A stretch of DNA of 63,615 bases from Streptomyces sp. H39-S7 (GCF_027158205.1 NZ_JAPVLU010000049.1:1-63615); one strand, 5' to 3'; numbered from the stretch's first letter, positions 1 to 8,512 are shown. The notes: generated by a model not told the origin, from the sequence alone. Translations and numbers: made by a program.

Positions 1-468
1 ACCCTGCGGGGCCCGCTGAGCCGGGGCCTGGCCGACGACGGGCGCCTCACCATCGGCGTCAGCGCCACCGTCCACTCCGCCGAGGGGCTGCGCGGCGCCC
101 TGGAGGAGGCCCGGCACGCCCGGCGCGTCGCCGCCGCCCGCCCCGGGCGGGTCTGCGTGGCCGGCCACGAGGAGCTCGCCTCGCACGTCCTGCTGCTGCC
201 CTTCGTGCCCGACGACGTCCGCCGCGCCTTCACTGCGCGGCTGCTCGACCCGCTGCGCGCCTACGACCGGCGGCACCGCGCCGAACTCATCCCGACCCTG
301 GAGGCGTTCCTGGAGTGCGACGGCTCCTGGACCCGCTGCGCGACCCGGCTGCATCTGCACGTGAACACCCTGCGGTACCGTGTCGGCCGGATCGAGCAAC
401 TGACCGGGCGTGATCTCGCGCGTCTGGAGGACAAGTTGGACTTCTTTCTCGCGCTGCGCATGAGCTGA
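1..468 (+). CDS. PucR-type transcriptional regulator, C-terminal part
   Basis: The open frame is already running at base 1, so the N-terminus lies outside the window and only about 155 residues remain. The last 60 residues hold the PucR/CdaR C-terminal helix-turn-helix: a 'TLEAFLECDGSW' helix followed by 'HVNTLRYRVGRIEQLTG', the hallmark of this family. The part before it would be the end of the GGDEF-like middle domain. Regulators of this family control local catabolic genes, usually neighbours; the likely target lies upstream, outside the window. The stop is TGA at 466-468. Family is sure, target unknown. Confidence 0.85.
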   Translation, partial: TLRGPLSRGLADDGRLTIGVSATVHSAEGLRGALEEARHARRVAAARPGRVCVAGHEELASHVLLLPFVPDDVRRAFTARLLDPLRAYDRRHRAELIPTLEAFLECDGSWTRCATRLHLHVNTLRYRVGRIEQLTGRDLARLEDKLDFFLALRMS

Positions 469-493
469 GCCGGCCCGTGGGAACCTCGACCCT

Positions 494-557
494 TCGGATC
501 ACTCGAATCATTCTGCTTGTTCGGATCATTCCGATCACTCGGATCACTCGGATCGCG
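494..557. repeat. cluster of short degenerate repeats, unit about CGGATCACT
   Basis: Between the PucR-type gene and the next gene, copies of a CGGATCACT-like 9-mer recur: near 495 and 522, and in tandem with 9-base period at 532-557 (CGATCACTC, GGATCACTC, GGATCGCGA). The stretch is much richer in A+T than its surroundings. It could be a multi-site binding region for a regulator or simple slippage. Confidence 0.6.
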
Positions 558-646
558 AGTAATTGATCACCGCCCTCTTGGCGCGGGCCCTTACGGCATG
601 CTGGACTTCGACCACTGGCTCGACGATGCGCTTGGGGGGATAGGTT

Positions 647-1399
647 GTGGCGGATACCGCCATGCCGGAATCTGTGGTGGGCACGCCCGATGTGTGGCGC
701 CTCAGGGCCCGCGGTTGCTGGGCGGAGGCGGCGGCGATCCTCGCCCCGCACTGCGCCGACAGCCCGGCCACGGCGCTGCACCGGGCCGCCCTGCTCGTCG
801 AGGGGTGCATGTTCACCCTCGACGGCTGGTCCGAGGCGGAGGACGCGCTGCGCTCCGCCGAGGCACTGGCCGGCAGCGACGAGGAGCGGGGCGCCGCCGC
901 GTGCGAGCGCGGCCATCTGGCGTACGCCGCCACCCTCTTCTCCGTCCGCGACCGCGCCGACGAGGCACGGGCCGCGTTCGGCCGCAGCGCGGCGCTGCTG
1001 AGCCAGGTGTCGCCGGGACGGCCGCTGCTCGACTTCCGCCGCGGCCTGTTCGCCGAGAACGTCGCCCAGAACCCCACCGCCGCCCGCGCGGCCTACCGGC
1101 GCGCCCACGCGGGCGCCGTCGCCCACGGCGACGCGCTCCTGACCTCGTTCACCTGGCGCCACCTGGCCGGCCTCGCCGCCGCCGACGGCGACCTCGCCGA
1201 GGCCCACCGGGGCTTCACCGAATCCCTCCGCATCCGCGTCGAGATCGGGTACCTGGTCGGAACGGCCCCGGCCATGCTCGCCCTCGCCGACGTGGAGCCC
1301 GAACCCGTCGCGACCGCCCTGCGGGCGGAGGCCGCCCGCCTCCACGCCCTCCTGGGCGGAATCCCGGTCTGGCTCCCCCACCCCGCACCGAGCGCCTGA
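647..1399 (+). CDS. TPR-like hypothetical protein
   Basis: A 250-residue Ala/Leu/Arg-rich protein I cannot name. It is all-helical in character, with repeated A-A-x-G-D/x-A patterns ('AEAAAILAPH', 'AEDALRSAEALAG', 'DEARAAFGRSAALL', 'AEAHRGFTESLRI') spaced as in tetratricopeptide repeats, suggesting a TPR-type scaffold or the TPR tail of a regulator. No signal peptide or membrane segment. The GTG start has a purine-rich ribosome site (GGGGGA at 635-640). It stands alone between the repeat cluster and a convergent GntR gene. Function unknown. Confidence 0.7.
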   Translation: MADTAMPESVVGTPDVWRLRARGCWAEAAAILAPHCADSPATALHRAALLVEGCMFTLDGWSEAEDALRSAEALAGSDEERGAAACERGHLAYAATLFSVRDRADEARAAFGRSAALLSQVSPGRPLLDFRRGLFAENVAQNPTAARAAYRRAHAGAVAHGDALLTSFTWRHLAGLAAADGDLAEAHRGFTESLRIRVEIGYLVGTAPAMLALADVEPEPVATALRAEAARLHALLGGIPVWLPHPAPSA

Positions 1400-1453
1400 C
1401 CGGCGGGGCGCCGGTACGCGGGAGGGACCGCGGGCCCCGGCACGGGGCCGTTC

Positions 1454-2215
1454 CTAACCCCAGGCAGAGCCGGAGAAGTGTTCGCGGACGAGGGCTTCGA
1501 CCGTGACCACGTCCCCGGCCACCAGCGCCTCCAGCAGCACGGCGTGCTCCGTCGCGTCGGCGAGCAGCTCCGCAGGACGCGACGGCGTGCGGGAGGGCCC
1601 GGAAACCGGCCATTGGGAGCGCCGGTGCAGCTCGTCCGCGACGGCGACCAGTTGGAGGTTCCCGGAGAGTTCGAGCATCGCGCGGTGGAAGAGCCGGTCG
1701 GACTCCGCGTAGGCGGCCCGGTCGCCGCGCGCCGCCGCGGCGACGGTGGCTGCGGCGAGCGGCCGCAGCGACTCCCACCGCTCGGGGGCGATGGTGCGGG
1801 CGAGGCCGAGGACGACGGGAACCTCGATGAGGGCCCGCACCTCCGCCAGCTCCGCGAGGTCGCGCGCGCTGCGCTCGGCGATCCGGAATCCGCGGTTGGG
1901 CATGGCCTCGACCGCGCCCTCCCGGGCGAGCAGCTGCATCGCCTCGCGGACCGGTGTGGCCGACACGCCGTAGCGCTCGGCGAGCAAGGGCGCCGAGTAG
2001 ACGTCGCCCGGCCGCAGTTCACCGCTGACCAGGGCGCTGCGCAGCGCGTTGAGCACCTGGTCGCGGACGGAGTGGCGCTCGGGCAGCCGCCGCTCCCCGT
2101 CGGCCGGCGCGGCGAACGCGCCGCCCTGCGGGCGAGGTGCGCGGAACTGACCGGGGCGGCGGGGCTGCGGGACGGAGGTGGCTCCGGCGGGGCGCGCGGC
2201 GGCGGTGTCGTTCAC
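1454..2215 (-). CDS. GntR-family transcriptional regulator, FadR/FCD subgroup
   Basis: 253 residues. A disordered basic N-terminal stretch of about 45 residues precedes a winged helix ('RDQVLNALRSALVSG', 'LLAERYGVSATPVREAMQLL') and a C-terminal FCD-type helical domain with 'AYAESDRLFHRAMLELSGN' and a later 'LHRR', positions usual for metal or acid-ligand binding. FCD regulators are typically repressors released by a carboxylic acid. GTG start with GAAGGA upstream. It is divergent from the iron-regulated FhuF-like gene. Effector and targets are unknown. Confidence 0.85.
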   Translation of the reverse strand: MNDTAAARPAGATSVPQPRRPGQFRAPRPQGGAFAAPADGERRLPERHSVRDQVLNALRSALVSGELRPGDVYSAPLLAERYGVSATPVREAMQLLAREGAVEAMPNRGFRIAERSARDLAELAEVRALIEVPVVLGLARTIAPERWESLRPLAAATVAAAARGDRAAYAESDRLFHRAMLELSGNLQLVAVADELHRRSQWPVSGPSRTPSRPAELLADATEHAVLLEALVAGDVVTVEALVREHFSGSAWG

Positions 2216-2262
2216 CGGGTCCTTCCCTCTTCGGGCGACACCACTCGTGTGGCGTAGTGCCG

Positions 2263-2274
2263 TTAGGTTAAACC
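2263..2274. promoter_or_regulatory. possible upstream half iron box
   Basis: TTAGGTTAAACC matches the left half (TTAGGTTA) of the DmdR/IdeR iron-box consensus as I know it; the right half is poor. It lies 26 bases before the fuller box at 2289. Confidence 0.4.
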
Positions 2275-2288
2275 CCAGCGGGGTCGGC

Positions 2289-2307
2289 TAAGGTAAGCCT
2301 TACCTCC
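2289..2307. promoter_or_regulatory. iron box (DmdR/IdeR-type operator)
   Basis: TAAGGTAAGCCTTACCTCC is centred on a perfect 15-base palindrome (AGGTAAG-C-CTTACCT, 2291-2305) and fits the 19-base consensus TTAGGTTAGSCTAACCTAA at most positions. It lies 29 bases before the likely start of an FhuF-like gene, which is what an iron-repressed siderophore gene should show. Confidence 0.8.
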
Positions 2308-2335
2308 CTTGGAACTTCTTTCAGGACGGTCCGCC

Positions 2336-3160
2336 ATGCTCGCCATGCCTGTCACCGCCCCCGCCTACGCCCGCCTGACCGGGGTGTACCCCTCGTTGCG
2401 CGTCACCGAGGAAGCGCCCCGCAGCGGCGACGGCTGGGTGCGCGCGGACGAGCTGGCGGCGGGCGGGCCGGCACTGGACGACTACCTGGTCTGGGACGAG
2501 CAGCAGGTGCTGCGCGACCACGGCAGGCGCGCCCGCCCCGATGTCGTCGCCGGCTTCGGCCTGCACCGCTACGCCTGGCCGGCCTGCCTGCTCTTCACCG
2601 TCCCGTTCTTCCTGCACCGCAGGGTCCCGCGGCTGCCGGTGTCCGACGTGTCGTTCCACCGCACCCAGGGCCGGCTGACGGTCCGCACCGGAGCCTTCAG
2701 CTGCCTGCCGGACGACCCGGCCGCCGTACTGCCCGGGGCCCGCGTCGTGCCGTCCGAGGAGGCGCTGCGCCTGGAGCTGCGCTCCGCGCTCGCCGAGCAC
2801 CTGGAGCCGCTGCTGGACGGGTTCCGGCCCCGGCTGCGGCGCGGCCGGCGCGCCCTGTGGGGCATGGCCACCGACGAGGTCACCGAGGGCCTGTGGCGGA
2901 TCGGGCACCTGCTCGGCGAGGGCGAGCGGGCGGAGGCCGAGCTGACGGCCCTGCTGCCGGGCACCACCGCCCCGTACACGGGCGGCGCGGACTTCCGCGC
3001 CCTGCGCGCGCCGCGGCCGCTCCCCGACCGGGTGCCGGCCCGCACCCGGGACCGGATCTCGTGCTGCCTGTTCTACACCGTGCGCCCCACGGAGACCTGC
3101 GGCACCTGCCCCCGTACATGCGACGCCGAACGCATCGAACGTCTGGCCGCCACCGGCTGA
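2336..3160 (+). CDS. FhuF-like (2Fe-2S) ferric-siderophore reductase family protein
   Basis: About 274 residues. The C-terminus carries 'CCLFYTVRPTETCGTCPRTC', the C-C-x10-C-x2-C ligand set of the FhuF/ferric iron reductase family that holds a [2Fe-2S] cluster. Such proteins release iron from imported ferric siderophores in the cytoplasm. I take ATG 2336, with AGGA at 2323-2326; a TTG at 2309 in the same frame is possible, but it would sit almost on the iron box. No signal peptide. It is monocistronic behind the iron box and probably repressed when iron is plentiful. No siderophore genes are adjacent. Confidence 0.85.
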   Translation: MLAMPVTAPAYARLTGVYPSLRVTEEAPRSGDGWVRADELAAGGPALDDYLVWDEQQVLRDHGRRARPDVVAGFGLHRYAWPACLLFTVPFFLHRRVPRLPVSDVSFHRTQGRLTVRTGAFSCLPDDPAAVLPGARVVPSEEALRLELRSALAEHLEPLLDGFRPRLRRGRRALWGMATDEVTEGLWRIGHLLGEGERAEAELTALLPGTTAPYTGGADFRALRAPRPLPDRVPARTRDRISCCLFYTVRPTETCGTCPRTCDAERIERLAATG

Positions 3161-3196
3161 TCTGTTCGACTTTTCCATTCAAAAGCGTGCTATTCC

Positions 3197-3230
3197 GGCG
3201 AAACCTCTTCAAGCGCGTGCGCTCTTCGCC
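3197..3230. promoter_or_regulatory. nested inverted repeat upstream of the DUF2637 gene
   Basis: GGCGAA (3197-3202) pairs with TTCGCC (3225-3230), and inside lies the perfect palindrome AGCGCGTGCGCT (3212-3223, allowing the central GT). It is 64 bases before the DUF2637 start in an A+T-richer intergenic segment, and could be an operator or the terminator of the FhuF-like gene. Confidence 0.4.
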
Positions 3231-3293
3231 AAGATGGCGCCCGTGAGCCGTCCCGCGGCCCGAGCGCGACGGAAGCGACGCTAGGAATCGCAC

Positions 3294-4424
3294 ATGAGAC
3301 TTACCGACATATCGCTGGACTGGGCGCTCTCGGGGGCCGTGGGCCTGGCGGTCCTCGCGGCCTCGGCGGTCGCGCTCCGCAACCGCCGGGCACGCGGCGG
3401 CGACGAGAACGTACCCGGCAGCGATTCATGGGAGCGCAGCGAGGAACGCCGACGCCGCAAGGAGGCGGTCTACGGGAGCGCTTCGTACGTCCTGCTCTTC
3501 TGCTGCGCGGCGGTCGCCGCGGCGCTCTCCTTCCACGGGCTGGTCGGCTTCGGCCGGCAGAACCTGAACCTCGACGGCGGCTGGGAGTACCTGGTCCCGT
3601 TCGGCCTCGACGGCGCGGCGATGTTCTGCTCGGTGCTCGCGGTGCGGGAGGCCAGCCACGGCGACGCGGCGCTCGGCTCCCGGATGCTGGTGTGGATGTT
3701 CGCGGGCGCCGCCGCCTGGTTCAACTGGGTGCATGCGCCGCGCGGTATCGAGCACGCCGGCGCCCCGCAGTTCTTCGCCGGGATGTCCCTGTCGGCGGCG
3801 GTGCTGTTCGACCGGGCGCTCAAGCAGACCCGGCGGGCAGCACTGCGCGAACAGGGCCTGGTGCCCCGTCCGTTGCCGCAGATCCGGATGGTCCGCTGGA
3901 TGCGTGCCCCACTGGAGACCTACGGCGCGTGGTCCCTGATGCTGCTGGAGAACGTGCGCTCGCTCGATGAGGCGGTGGAGGAGGTCCGCGAGGACCGCAA
4001 GCAGAAGGAGGTCAACGACGTTCGCCGCCGCGACCACGTGCGGCTGGAGCGGGCCCGCGTCAGGGCGCTCAACCGCCAGCACCGCGGCTGGAACCGGGAC
4101 CGGGGCGAACGCCGCCCGGAACTGACCGGCGGGGGTTCGGGCGGCAGCGGTCCCGGGGGCACCACGGAGCCCGTCATAGCCGCCGGCACGGCCGAACTGC
4201 CGGTGCGCCCGCGCCCCGCGCTGCCGCCGACGGAACACTCACGGTCGGAACGGCGCTGGGCACGGCTGTCGGAACGCTCCGAACCGCCGGCGCCGTCACC
4301 CGCGCCCGCCTCCGAGGAGGAGCCGTACGTCGTCGACCTGACGGCCGAGGACGACACGATGACGATCCCCCGGCTGGACTCGCTGGAGCGCAAGCTCCAG
4401 GATCTGGAGCGGCAGTTCGGCTGA
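3294..4424 (+). CDS. DUF2637 membrane protein
   Basis: 376 residues. Predicted membrane helices lie near residues 8-28, 63-85, 98-118, 131-148 and 158-173. The central 'FGLDGAAMFCSVLAVREASHG' segment (split by my reading into helix and loop) is typical of DUF2637, a family shared with actinobacterial plasmid-spread (SpdB-like) proteins. The C-terminal half is charged, low-complexity and probably cytoplasmic and disordered, ending in a heptad-like 'LERKLQDLERQFG'. ATG start. It may sit in a membrane complex, but no function is established. It converges on the ATP-binding protein gene. Confidence 0.75.
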   Translation: MRLTDISLDWALSGAVGLAVLAASAVALRNRRARGGDENVPGSDSWERSEERRRRKEAVYGSASYVLLFCCAAVAAALSFHGLVGFGRQNLNLDGGWEYLVPFGLDGAAMFCSVLAVREASHGDAALGSRMLVWMFAGAAAWFNWVHAPRGIEHAGAPQFFAGMSLSAAVLFDRALKQTRRAALREQGLVPRPLPQIRMVRWMRAPLETYGAWSLMLLENVRSLDEAVEEVREDRKQKEVNDVRRRDHVRLERARVRALNRQHRGWNRDRGERRPELTGGGSGGSGPGGTTEPVIAAGTAELPVRPRPALPPTEHSRSERRWARLSERSEPPAPSPAPASEEEPYVVDLTAEDDTMTIPRLDSLERKLQDLERQFG

Positions 4425-4428
4425 GAGT

Positions 4429-4467
4429 CGCGTCGAGCCGCGTCGCATGCCGAACCGCGTCGAGCCG
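4429..4467. repeat. 12-base direct repeat between convergent genes
   Basis: CGCGTCGAGCCG occurs at 4429-4440 and again at 4456-4467, period 27. It fills the short gap between the DUF2637 gene and the ATP-binding protein gene. Confidence 0.6.
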
Positions 4468-4474
4468 AACCGTG

Positions 4475-4924
4475 TCAGGCGGCCTCGACGTCCAGTTCGA
4501 ACCAGACGACCTTCCCGGTGCCCTGGGAGCGAACGCCCCAGGAATCGGCGAGCGCCTGCACGAGCAGCAGCCCGCGGCCCGACGTGGCGTTCTCACCCAC
4601 GGGGTGCAGCCGGGGTCGCCTGGCCGTGTGGTCGTGCACCTCGACGCGCAGCCGGTGCACGGGGCCGTCGGAGAGCGTGGCGGTGAGCACCGCTCCCTCA
4701 TCGGTGTGCTGAAGGGCGTTGGTGACGAGTTCGCTGGTGAGCAGCTCGGCGATGTCGACCAGTCCTGGTACGCCCCAGCGCCGCAGCTGCTCGCGCAGCA
4801 GCCTGCGCGCCTCGGCTATCGCCGACAGATCCGCGTGGCCCAGCGCGTGCCGTAACTCCCGCGCCTCGCTGGCGCCTTGGCCATGGTGAAGCCGGCCGCC
4901 CATGTGCTTTGGCTGACGCTCCAT
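4475..4924 (-). CDS. anti-sigma-factor-like ATP-binding protein (HATPase_c_2)
   Basis: 149 residues, a stand-alone GHKL ATPase domain of the SpoIIAB/RsbW kind. The N box is 'ELLTSELVTNALQH' (about residues 60-73), the G1-type turn is 'VEVHDHTARRP' and the glycine box is 'SGRGLLLVQALADSWG'. Streptomyces has dozens of these; they bind or phosphorylate anti-anti-sigma factors or sigma factors. ATG 4924 was chosen because GGAGCGGAG lies just before it and the longer frame upstream looks non-coding. No partner gene is adjacent, so its sigma factor cannot be named. Confidence 0.85.
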   Translation of the reverse strand: MERQPKHMGGRLHHGQGASEARELRHALGHADLSAIAEARRLLREQLRRWGVPGLVDIAELLTSELVTNALQHTDEGAVLTATLSDGPVHRLRVEVHDHTARRPRLHPVGENATSGRGLLLVQALADSWGVRSQGTGKVVWFELDVEAA

Positions 4925-5046
4925 CACTCCGCTCCGACCGCAGGCCTCGTCCCCCCTCGAACACCCTGTCGGGATGCATTCCCACCACGGGGCCATCCAC
5001 GCATGGGACCGGGAAGCCGGCGGCGGGACACGGGCGGCGGCGGAGC

Positions 5047-6789
5047 TTACGGCCGGGGTACGTTCCGCAGGTTGGAGCGTGCCAGCTGCAGCATTCTGCC
5101 CACTCCGCCGTCGAGCACGGTCTTGCTCATCGACAGGGCGAAGCCGCCGATCTGCTCGCCGGTGATCTTCGGCGGGATGGAGAGCGCGTTCGGGTCGGTG
5201 ACCACGTCCACCAGCGCGGGCCCCTTGTGCTTGAACGCGCCGCGCAGCGCGGCCCGCAGCTCCTTCGGCTTCTCCACCCGGACCCCGTAGGCACCGCACG
5301 CCCGCGCGACCGCCGCGAAGTCCGGGTTGTGGTTGGACGTTCCGGAGGCCGGCAGGCCCGCCACGAGCATCTCCAACTCGACCATGCCGAGCGAGGAGTT
5401 GTTGAAGAGCACGATCTTCACCGGCAGATCATGCTGCACCAGGGTCAGGAAGTCGCCCATCAGCATCGAGAACCCGCCGTCGCCGGAGAGCGCGACGACC
5501 TGCCGGCGCCGGTCCAGGAACTGCGCGCCGATCGCCTGCGGCATCGCGTTGGCCATCGAGCCGTGGGTGAACGAACCGATCACCCGGCGCCTGCCGTTCG
5601 GGGTGAGGTAGCGGGCCGCCCAGACGTTGCACATGCCGGTGTCGACGGTGAAGACCGCGTCGTCGGCGGCCTCCTCGTCCAGGACCGATGCCACGTACTC
5701 GGGGTGGATCGGAACGTGCTTGTCGACCTTGCGGGTGTAGGCCTTGACGACGCCTTCCAGGGCGTCACTGTGCTTCTTCAGCATCCGGTCGAGGAACTTG
5801 CGCCGGGTCTTGACCCGCACCTTGGGCGTCAGGCAGCGCAGGGTCTCCCGCACGTCGCCCCACACCGCCAGGTCCAGCTTGGAGCGCCGGCCGAGGTGCT
5901 CGGGGCGGACGTCCACCTGCACGATCTTCACGTCGTCCGGCAGGAAGGCGTTGTACGGGAAGTCGGTGCCCAGCAGGATCAGCAGGTCGCACTCGTGCAT
6001 CGCCTCGTAGGCGGCGCCGTACCCCAGCAGTCCGCTCATGCCCACGTCGTACGGGTTGTCGAACTGGATCCACTCCTTGCCGCGCAGCGCGTGGCCCACC
6101 GGCGCCTTCACCCGTTCGGCGAAGGCCATCACCTCGTCGTGCGCGCCGGCCGTGCCGCTGCCGCAGAACAGCGTCACCTTGTCCGCGGCGTCCACCATCC
6201 GGGCGAGCGCGTCGAGCTCGGCGTCACCGGGCCGGACCGAGGGCCGGCGGGTCACGAGGGCGTGCTCGATGCTGCGCTGCGGGGCCGGCTGCGCCGCGAT
6301 GTCGCCCGGGAGGCTGATGACGGAGACGCCGCCGCGGCCGATGGCGTGCTGGATGGCGGTCTGCAGCACCCGGGGCATCTGCTGCGGGTTGGAGATCAGC
6401 TCGCTGTAGTGGCTGCACTCCTTGAACATCTGGTCCGGGTGGGTCTCCTGGAAGTAGCCGGTGCCGATCTCGCTGCTGGGGATCTGCGCGGCCAGCGCCA
6501 GCACCGGGGCCATCGAGCGGTGCGCGTCGAACAGGCCGTTGAGCAGGTGGACGTTGCCGGGCCCGCAGGAGCCGGCGCAGGCCGTCAGTTTCCCGGAGAT
6601 CTGGGCCTCCGCGCCCGCCGCGAAGGCCGCCACCTCCTCGTGGCGCACATGTACCCATTCGATGGCCGCGTTGCGCCGGATCGCGTCCACTACGGGGTTC
6701 AGGCTGTCGCCGACCACCCCGTACATCCGCTCCACCCCGGCACGCACCAGGACATCGACGAACTGCTCGGCCACGGTCTGCTTCGCCAT
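5047..6789 (-). CDS. poxB: PoxB-like thiamine-diphosphate pyruvate dehydrogenase/oxidase
   Basis: About 580 residues with the three ThDP-enzyme domains. The N-terminal Pyr domain has the activating Glu in 'VRHEEVAAFAAGA'; the C-terminal PP domain has the GDG...NN cofactor motif ('SGDGGFSMLMGD' to 'LFNNSSLGMVELE'). 'CGPGNVHLLNGLFDAHRS' and overall length fit pyruvate dehydrogenase (quinone) or pyruvate oxidase better than acetolactate synthase. It would decarboxylate pyruvate to acetate, passing electrons to the quinone pool. I take ATG 6789; a longer frame to 6855 exists. Exact substrate is inferred from family resemblance. Confidence 0.82.
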   Translation of the reverse strand: MAKQTVAEQFVDVLVRAGVERMYGVVGDSLNPVVDAIRRNAAIEWVHVRHEEVAAFAAGAEAQISGKLTACAGSCGPGNVHLLNGLFDAHRSMAPVLALAAQIPSSEIGTGYFQETHPDQMFKECSHYSELISNPQQMPRVLQTAIQHAIGRGGVSVISLPGDIAAQPAPQRSIEHALVTRRPSVRPGDAELDALARMVDAADKVTLFCGSGTAGAHDEVMAFAERVKAPVGHALRGKEWIQFDNPYDVGMSGLLGYGAAYEAMHECDLLILLGTDFPYNAFLPDDVKIVQVDVRPEHLGRRSKLDLAVWGDVRETLRCLTPKVRVKTRRKFLDRMLKKHSDALEGVVKAYTRKVDKHVPIHPEYVASVLDEEAADDAVFTVDTGMCNVWAARYLTPNGRRRVIGSFTHGSMANAMPQAIGAQFLDRRRQVVALSGDGGFSMLMGDFLTLVQHDLPVKIVLFNNSSLGMVELEMLVAGLPASGTSNHNPDFAAVARACGAYGVRVEKPKELRAALRGAFKHKGPALVDVVTDPNALSIPPKITGEQIGGFALSMSKTVLDGGVGRMLQLARSNLRNVPRP

Positions 6790-6827
6790 CGGGCGCACCA
6801 ATCGCTCGTCGCGGGACTTGCCCCCAT

Positions 6828-6843
6828 CTCCCCACGCGGGGAG
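6828..6843. promoter_or_regulatory. inverted repeat upstream of the poxB-like gene
   Basis: CTCCCC-ACGC-GGGGAG, perfect 6-base arms, starts about 39 bases upstream of the chosen ATG. The rest of the 286-base gap (to 7075) has no gene I can support; it is extremely G+C rich. Confidence 0.4.
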
Positions 6844-7075
6844 CGGACCCGCCACTTAAGCGCCTGCGGCGCGCGCTTCGACGACGAACCCGGGACGCGT
6901 TCCCGCTACCGCGGGGGTGCCCGGCGGGAGCCTCGGCGCCGCCCGCGCCGCCGGTGGCGTGCCCCCGCGAGCGCGGGCCTTCCGGCGGCAGCCGGGAAGC
7001 CCGCGGCTCAGGGACCGCGGCGCGCGGGCATCCTGGCGGCGGGCCGCCTGGAATCCGGCCGGTAGCCGGTTGGCG

Positions 7076-8512
7076 TTACGCGTCCCAGACGCCGACTGCT
7101 GTGCGGTCGTCCGCGTAGCCCTTGACCCGGGTCTGGGCTTCGGCCAGGAAGGCGGTGAGGCCTGGGGGGTGGCCGTTGCCCCACTGGTGGGCCAGGCGGG
7201 CGGCGAGGGCCGGCTCGCCGCGCAGCGGTTCGGCGAGGCCGCCGCTGCACAGCAGCAGCGCGTCGCCGGGGTGCGCGACCGAGGCCCGGAAGCGGAAGCG
7301 TTCTTCCGGCTCCGCGTCCTTGTTCACCGGGTCCAGGTCCTGCCAGCTGCCGTCGCGGATCCGGAACAGTCCGCCGTCCCCGACGCCGAAGAACAGCCGG
7401 ATGCGGCAGGACGGGTCCACCGGCAGCAGCAGGCAGCGCAGCGAGGCCGTGTACTCGCCCTCGTCGAGGCCGAGGTCCTCACCGCGGGCCCGCAGCCGCC
7501 CGTAGCAGCGGTCGGTGAGCCGGTGCAGTCCCGACTTGAGCGAGCCGCGGCGGGCGGCGCGGATGTCCTCGGACAGCCGCTGCCGGCTCCGGCCGACCGC
7601 GCCCGCGATCCACCGGCAGGCGTCCTGGGCGGCCCGGGGGGCGTCTTCGGAGGCCCGTACTCCGCTGGCGACCGCCAGCAGCAGCAGGCCGTCGTCACCG
7701 GTGCCGAAGCGCGCCGTCAGCAGCGCGTCCCGCCGGGGCTGGCCCCGGTACCGCGCGGAGTCCCCGCGCATGGAGGCGGTCCGCAGCGTCAGGACGCCGT
7801 ACTGCGCCCCGTCCAGCACGGTGTCGGGGACGAGGCTGTCGAGCTCGTCCGGGTGCGCCACCGGCCAGGCCGTCGGCTCCGCGGCGTACGTCGGGGGCCG
7901 GTCGCCGACGAACGGCGGCGCCGTCTCGACGGGCGGCTCCGCCGCCGCCCACCCCGGCGGCAGGTCCGGCGCCGGACCGGGATCCGGATCGCTCCACGTC
8001 ACCGGGCCCTCGCCGAAGGCGGTCGGCGCGAGCGTCGTGCGCCGCTCCGGGGGCGGCGGAACGACGGCTTCCGGCGGCAGCGGTGGTGCCGGGGCGTCGG
8101 GCCGGGCGGCCGGGCCCGGCTGCTCCGGCGCCGCGTAGGGCTGCTGCCGGTACGCCTGCTGTCCCCACGCCTCGCCGGCGGCGGGAGTCACCCCGCCGTG
8201 CGGCGACCGGTCCTGCGGGGCCGCGCGGCGGAGCCGGATGGTGTCCGGCGGGCCGTGGTCGTCGTGCTCGGCCGTTTCCTGGTCGTAGGGCTCCCGGGCG
8301 GGCGGCACCGCGTCGGCGGGCGGTTCTGCTCGAACAGGCGGATCGTCCCGAACAGGCGGATCGTCCGGGGCGCCGACGGCGGACAGGACCGAGGCGTAAT
8401 GGTCGTCGACCGTGTCGGCCGACGCTTGGGGTTCGCCCGTCTCCGGGCCCCCGTACAACTGGCGCCACCACTCGTCCTCTTGACGAGGGTGCGTCTCCCC
8501 CTGCTGGCTCAT
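7076..8512 (-). CDS. PP2C-fold protein with a proline-rich N-terminal region, probably inactive
   Basis: 478 residues. About the first 230 are acidic, Pro/Ala-rich and probably disordered, with a short duplication 'DDPPVRDDPPVR'. The C-terminal 240 follow the PP2C Ser/Thr phosphatase fold. However, the usual metal-binding 'DG' after the second strand reads 'LAVASGVRAS', and the usual 'SDGL' reads 'LLCSGGLAEPL'; only the final 'DDRTAVGVW' keeps its Asp. Two of the metal-binding acids are therefore missing and I expect a pseudophosphatase or binding domain. ATG 8512 has AAGGG before it. No membrane segment. Confidence 0.8.
   Translation of the reverse strand: MSQQGETHPRQEDEWWRQLYGGPETGEPQASADTVDDHYASVLSAVGAPDDPPVRDDPPVRAEPPADAVPPAREPYDQETAEHDDHGPPDTIRLRRAAPQDRSPHGGVTPAAGEAWGQQAYRQQPYAAPEQPGPAARPDAPAPPLPPEAVVPPPPERRTTLAPTAFGEGPVTWSDPDPGPAPDLPPGWAAAEPPVETAPPFVGDRPPTYAAEPTAWPVAHPDELDSLVPDTVLDGAQYGVLTLRTASMRGDSARYRGQPRRDALLTARFGTGDDGLLLLAVASGVRASEDAPRAAQDACRWIAGAVGRSRQRLSEDIRAARRGSLKSGLHRLTDRCYGRLRARGEDLGLDEGEYTASLRCLLLPVDPSCRIRLFFGVGDGGLFRIRDGSWQDLDPVNKDAEPEERFRFRASVAHPGDALLLCSGGLAEPLRGEPALAARLAHQWGNGHPPGLTAFLAEAQTRVKGYADDRTAVGVWDA

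Noticed and set aside
4909..7065. A 718-codon plus-strand frame opposite the poxB-like gene
   Set aside because: Composition is that of an antisense shadow (His/Val/Gln/Arg runs) and the minus strand has a complete ThDP enzyme.
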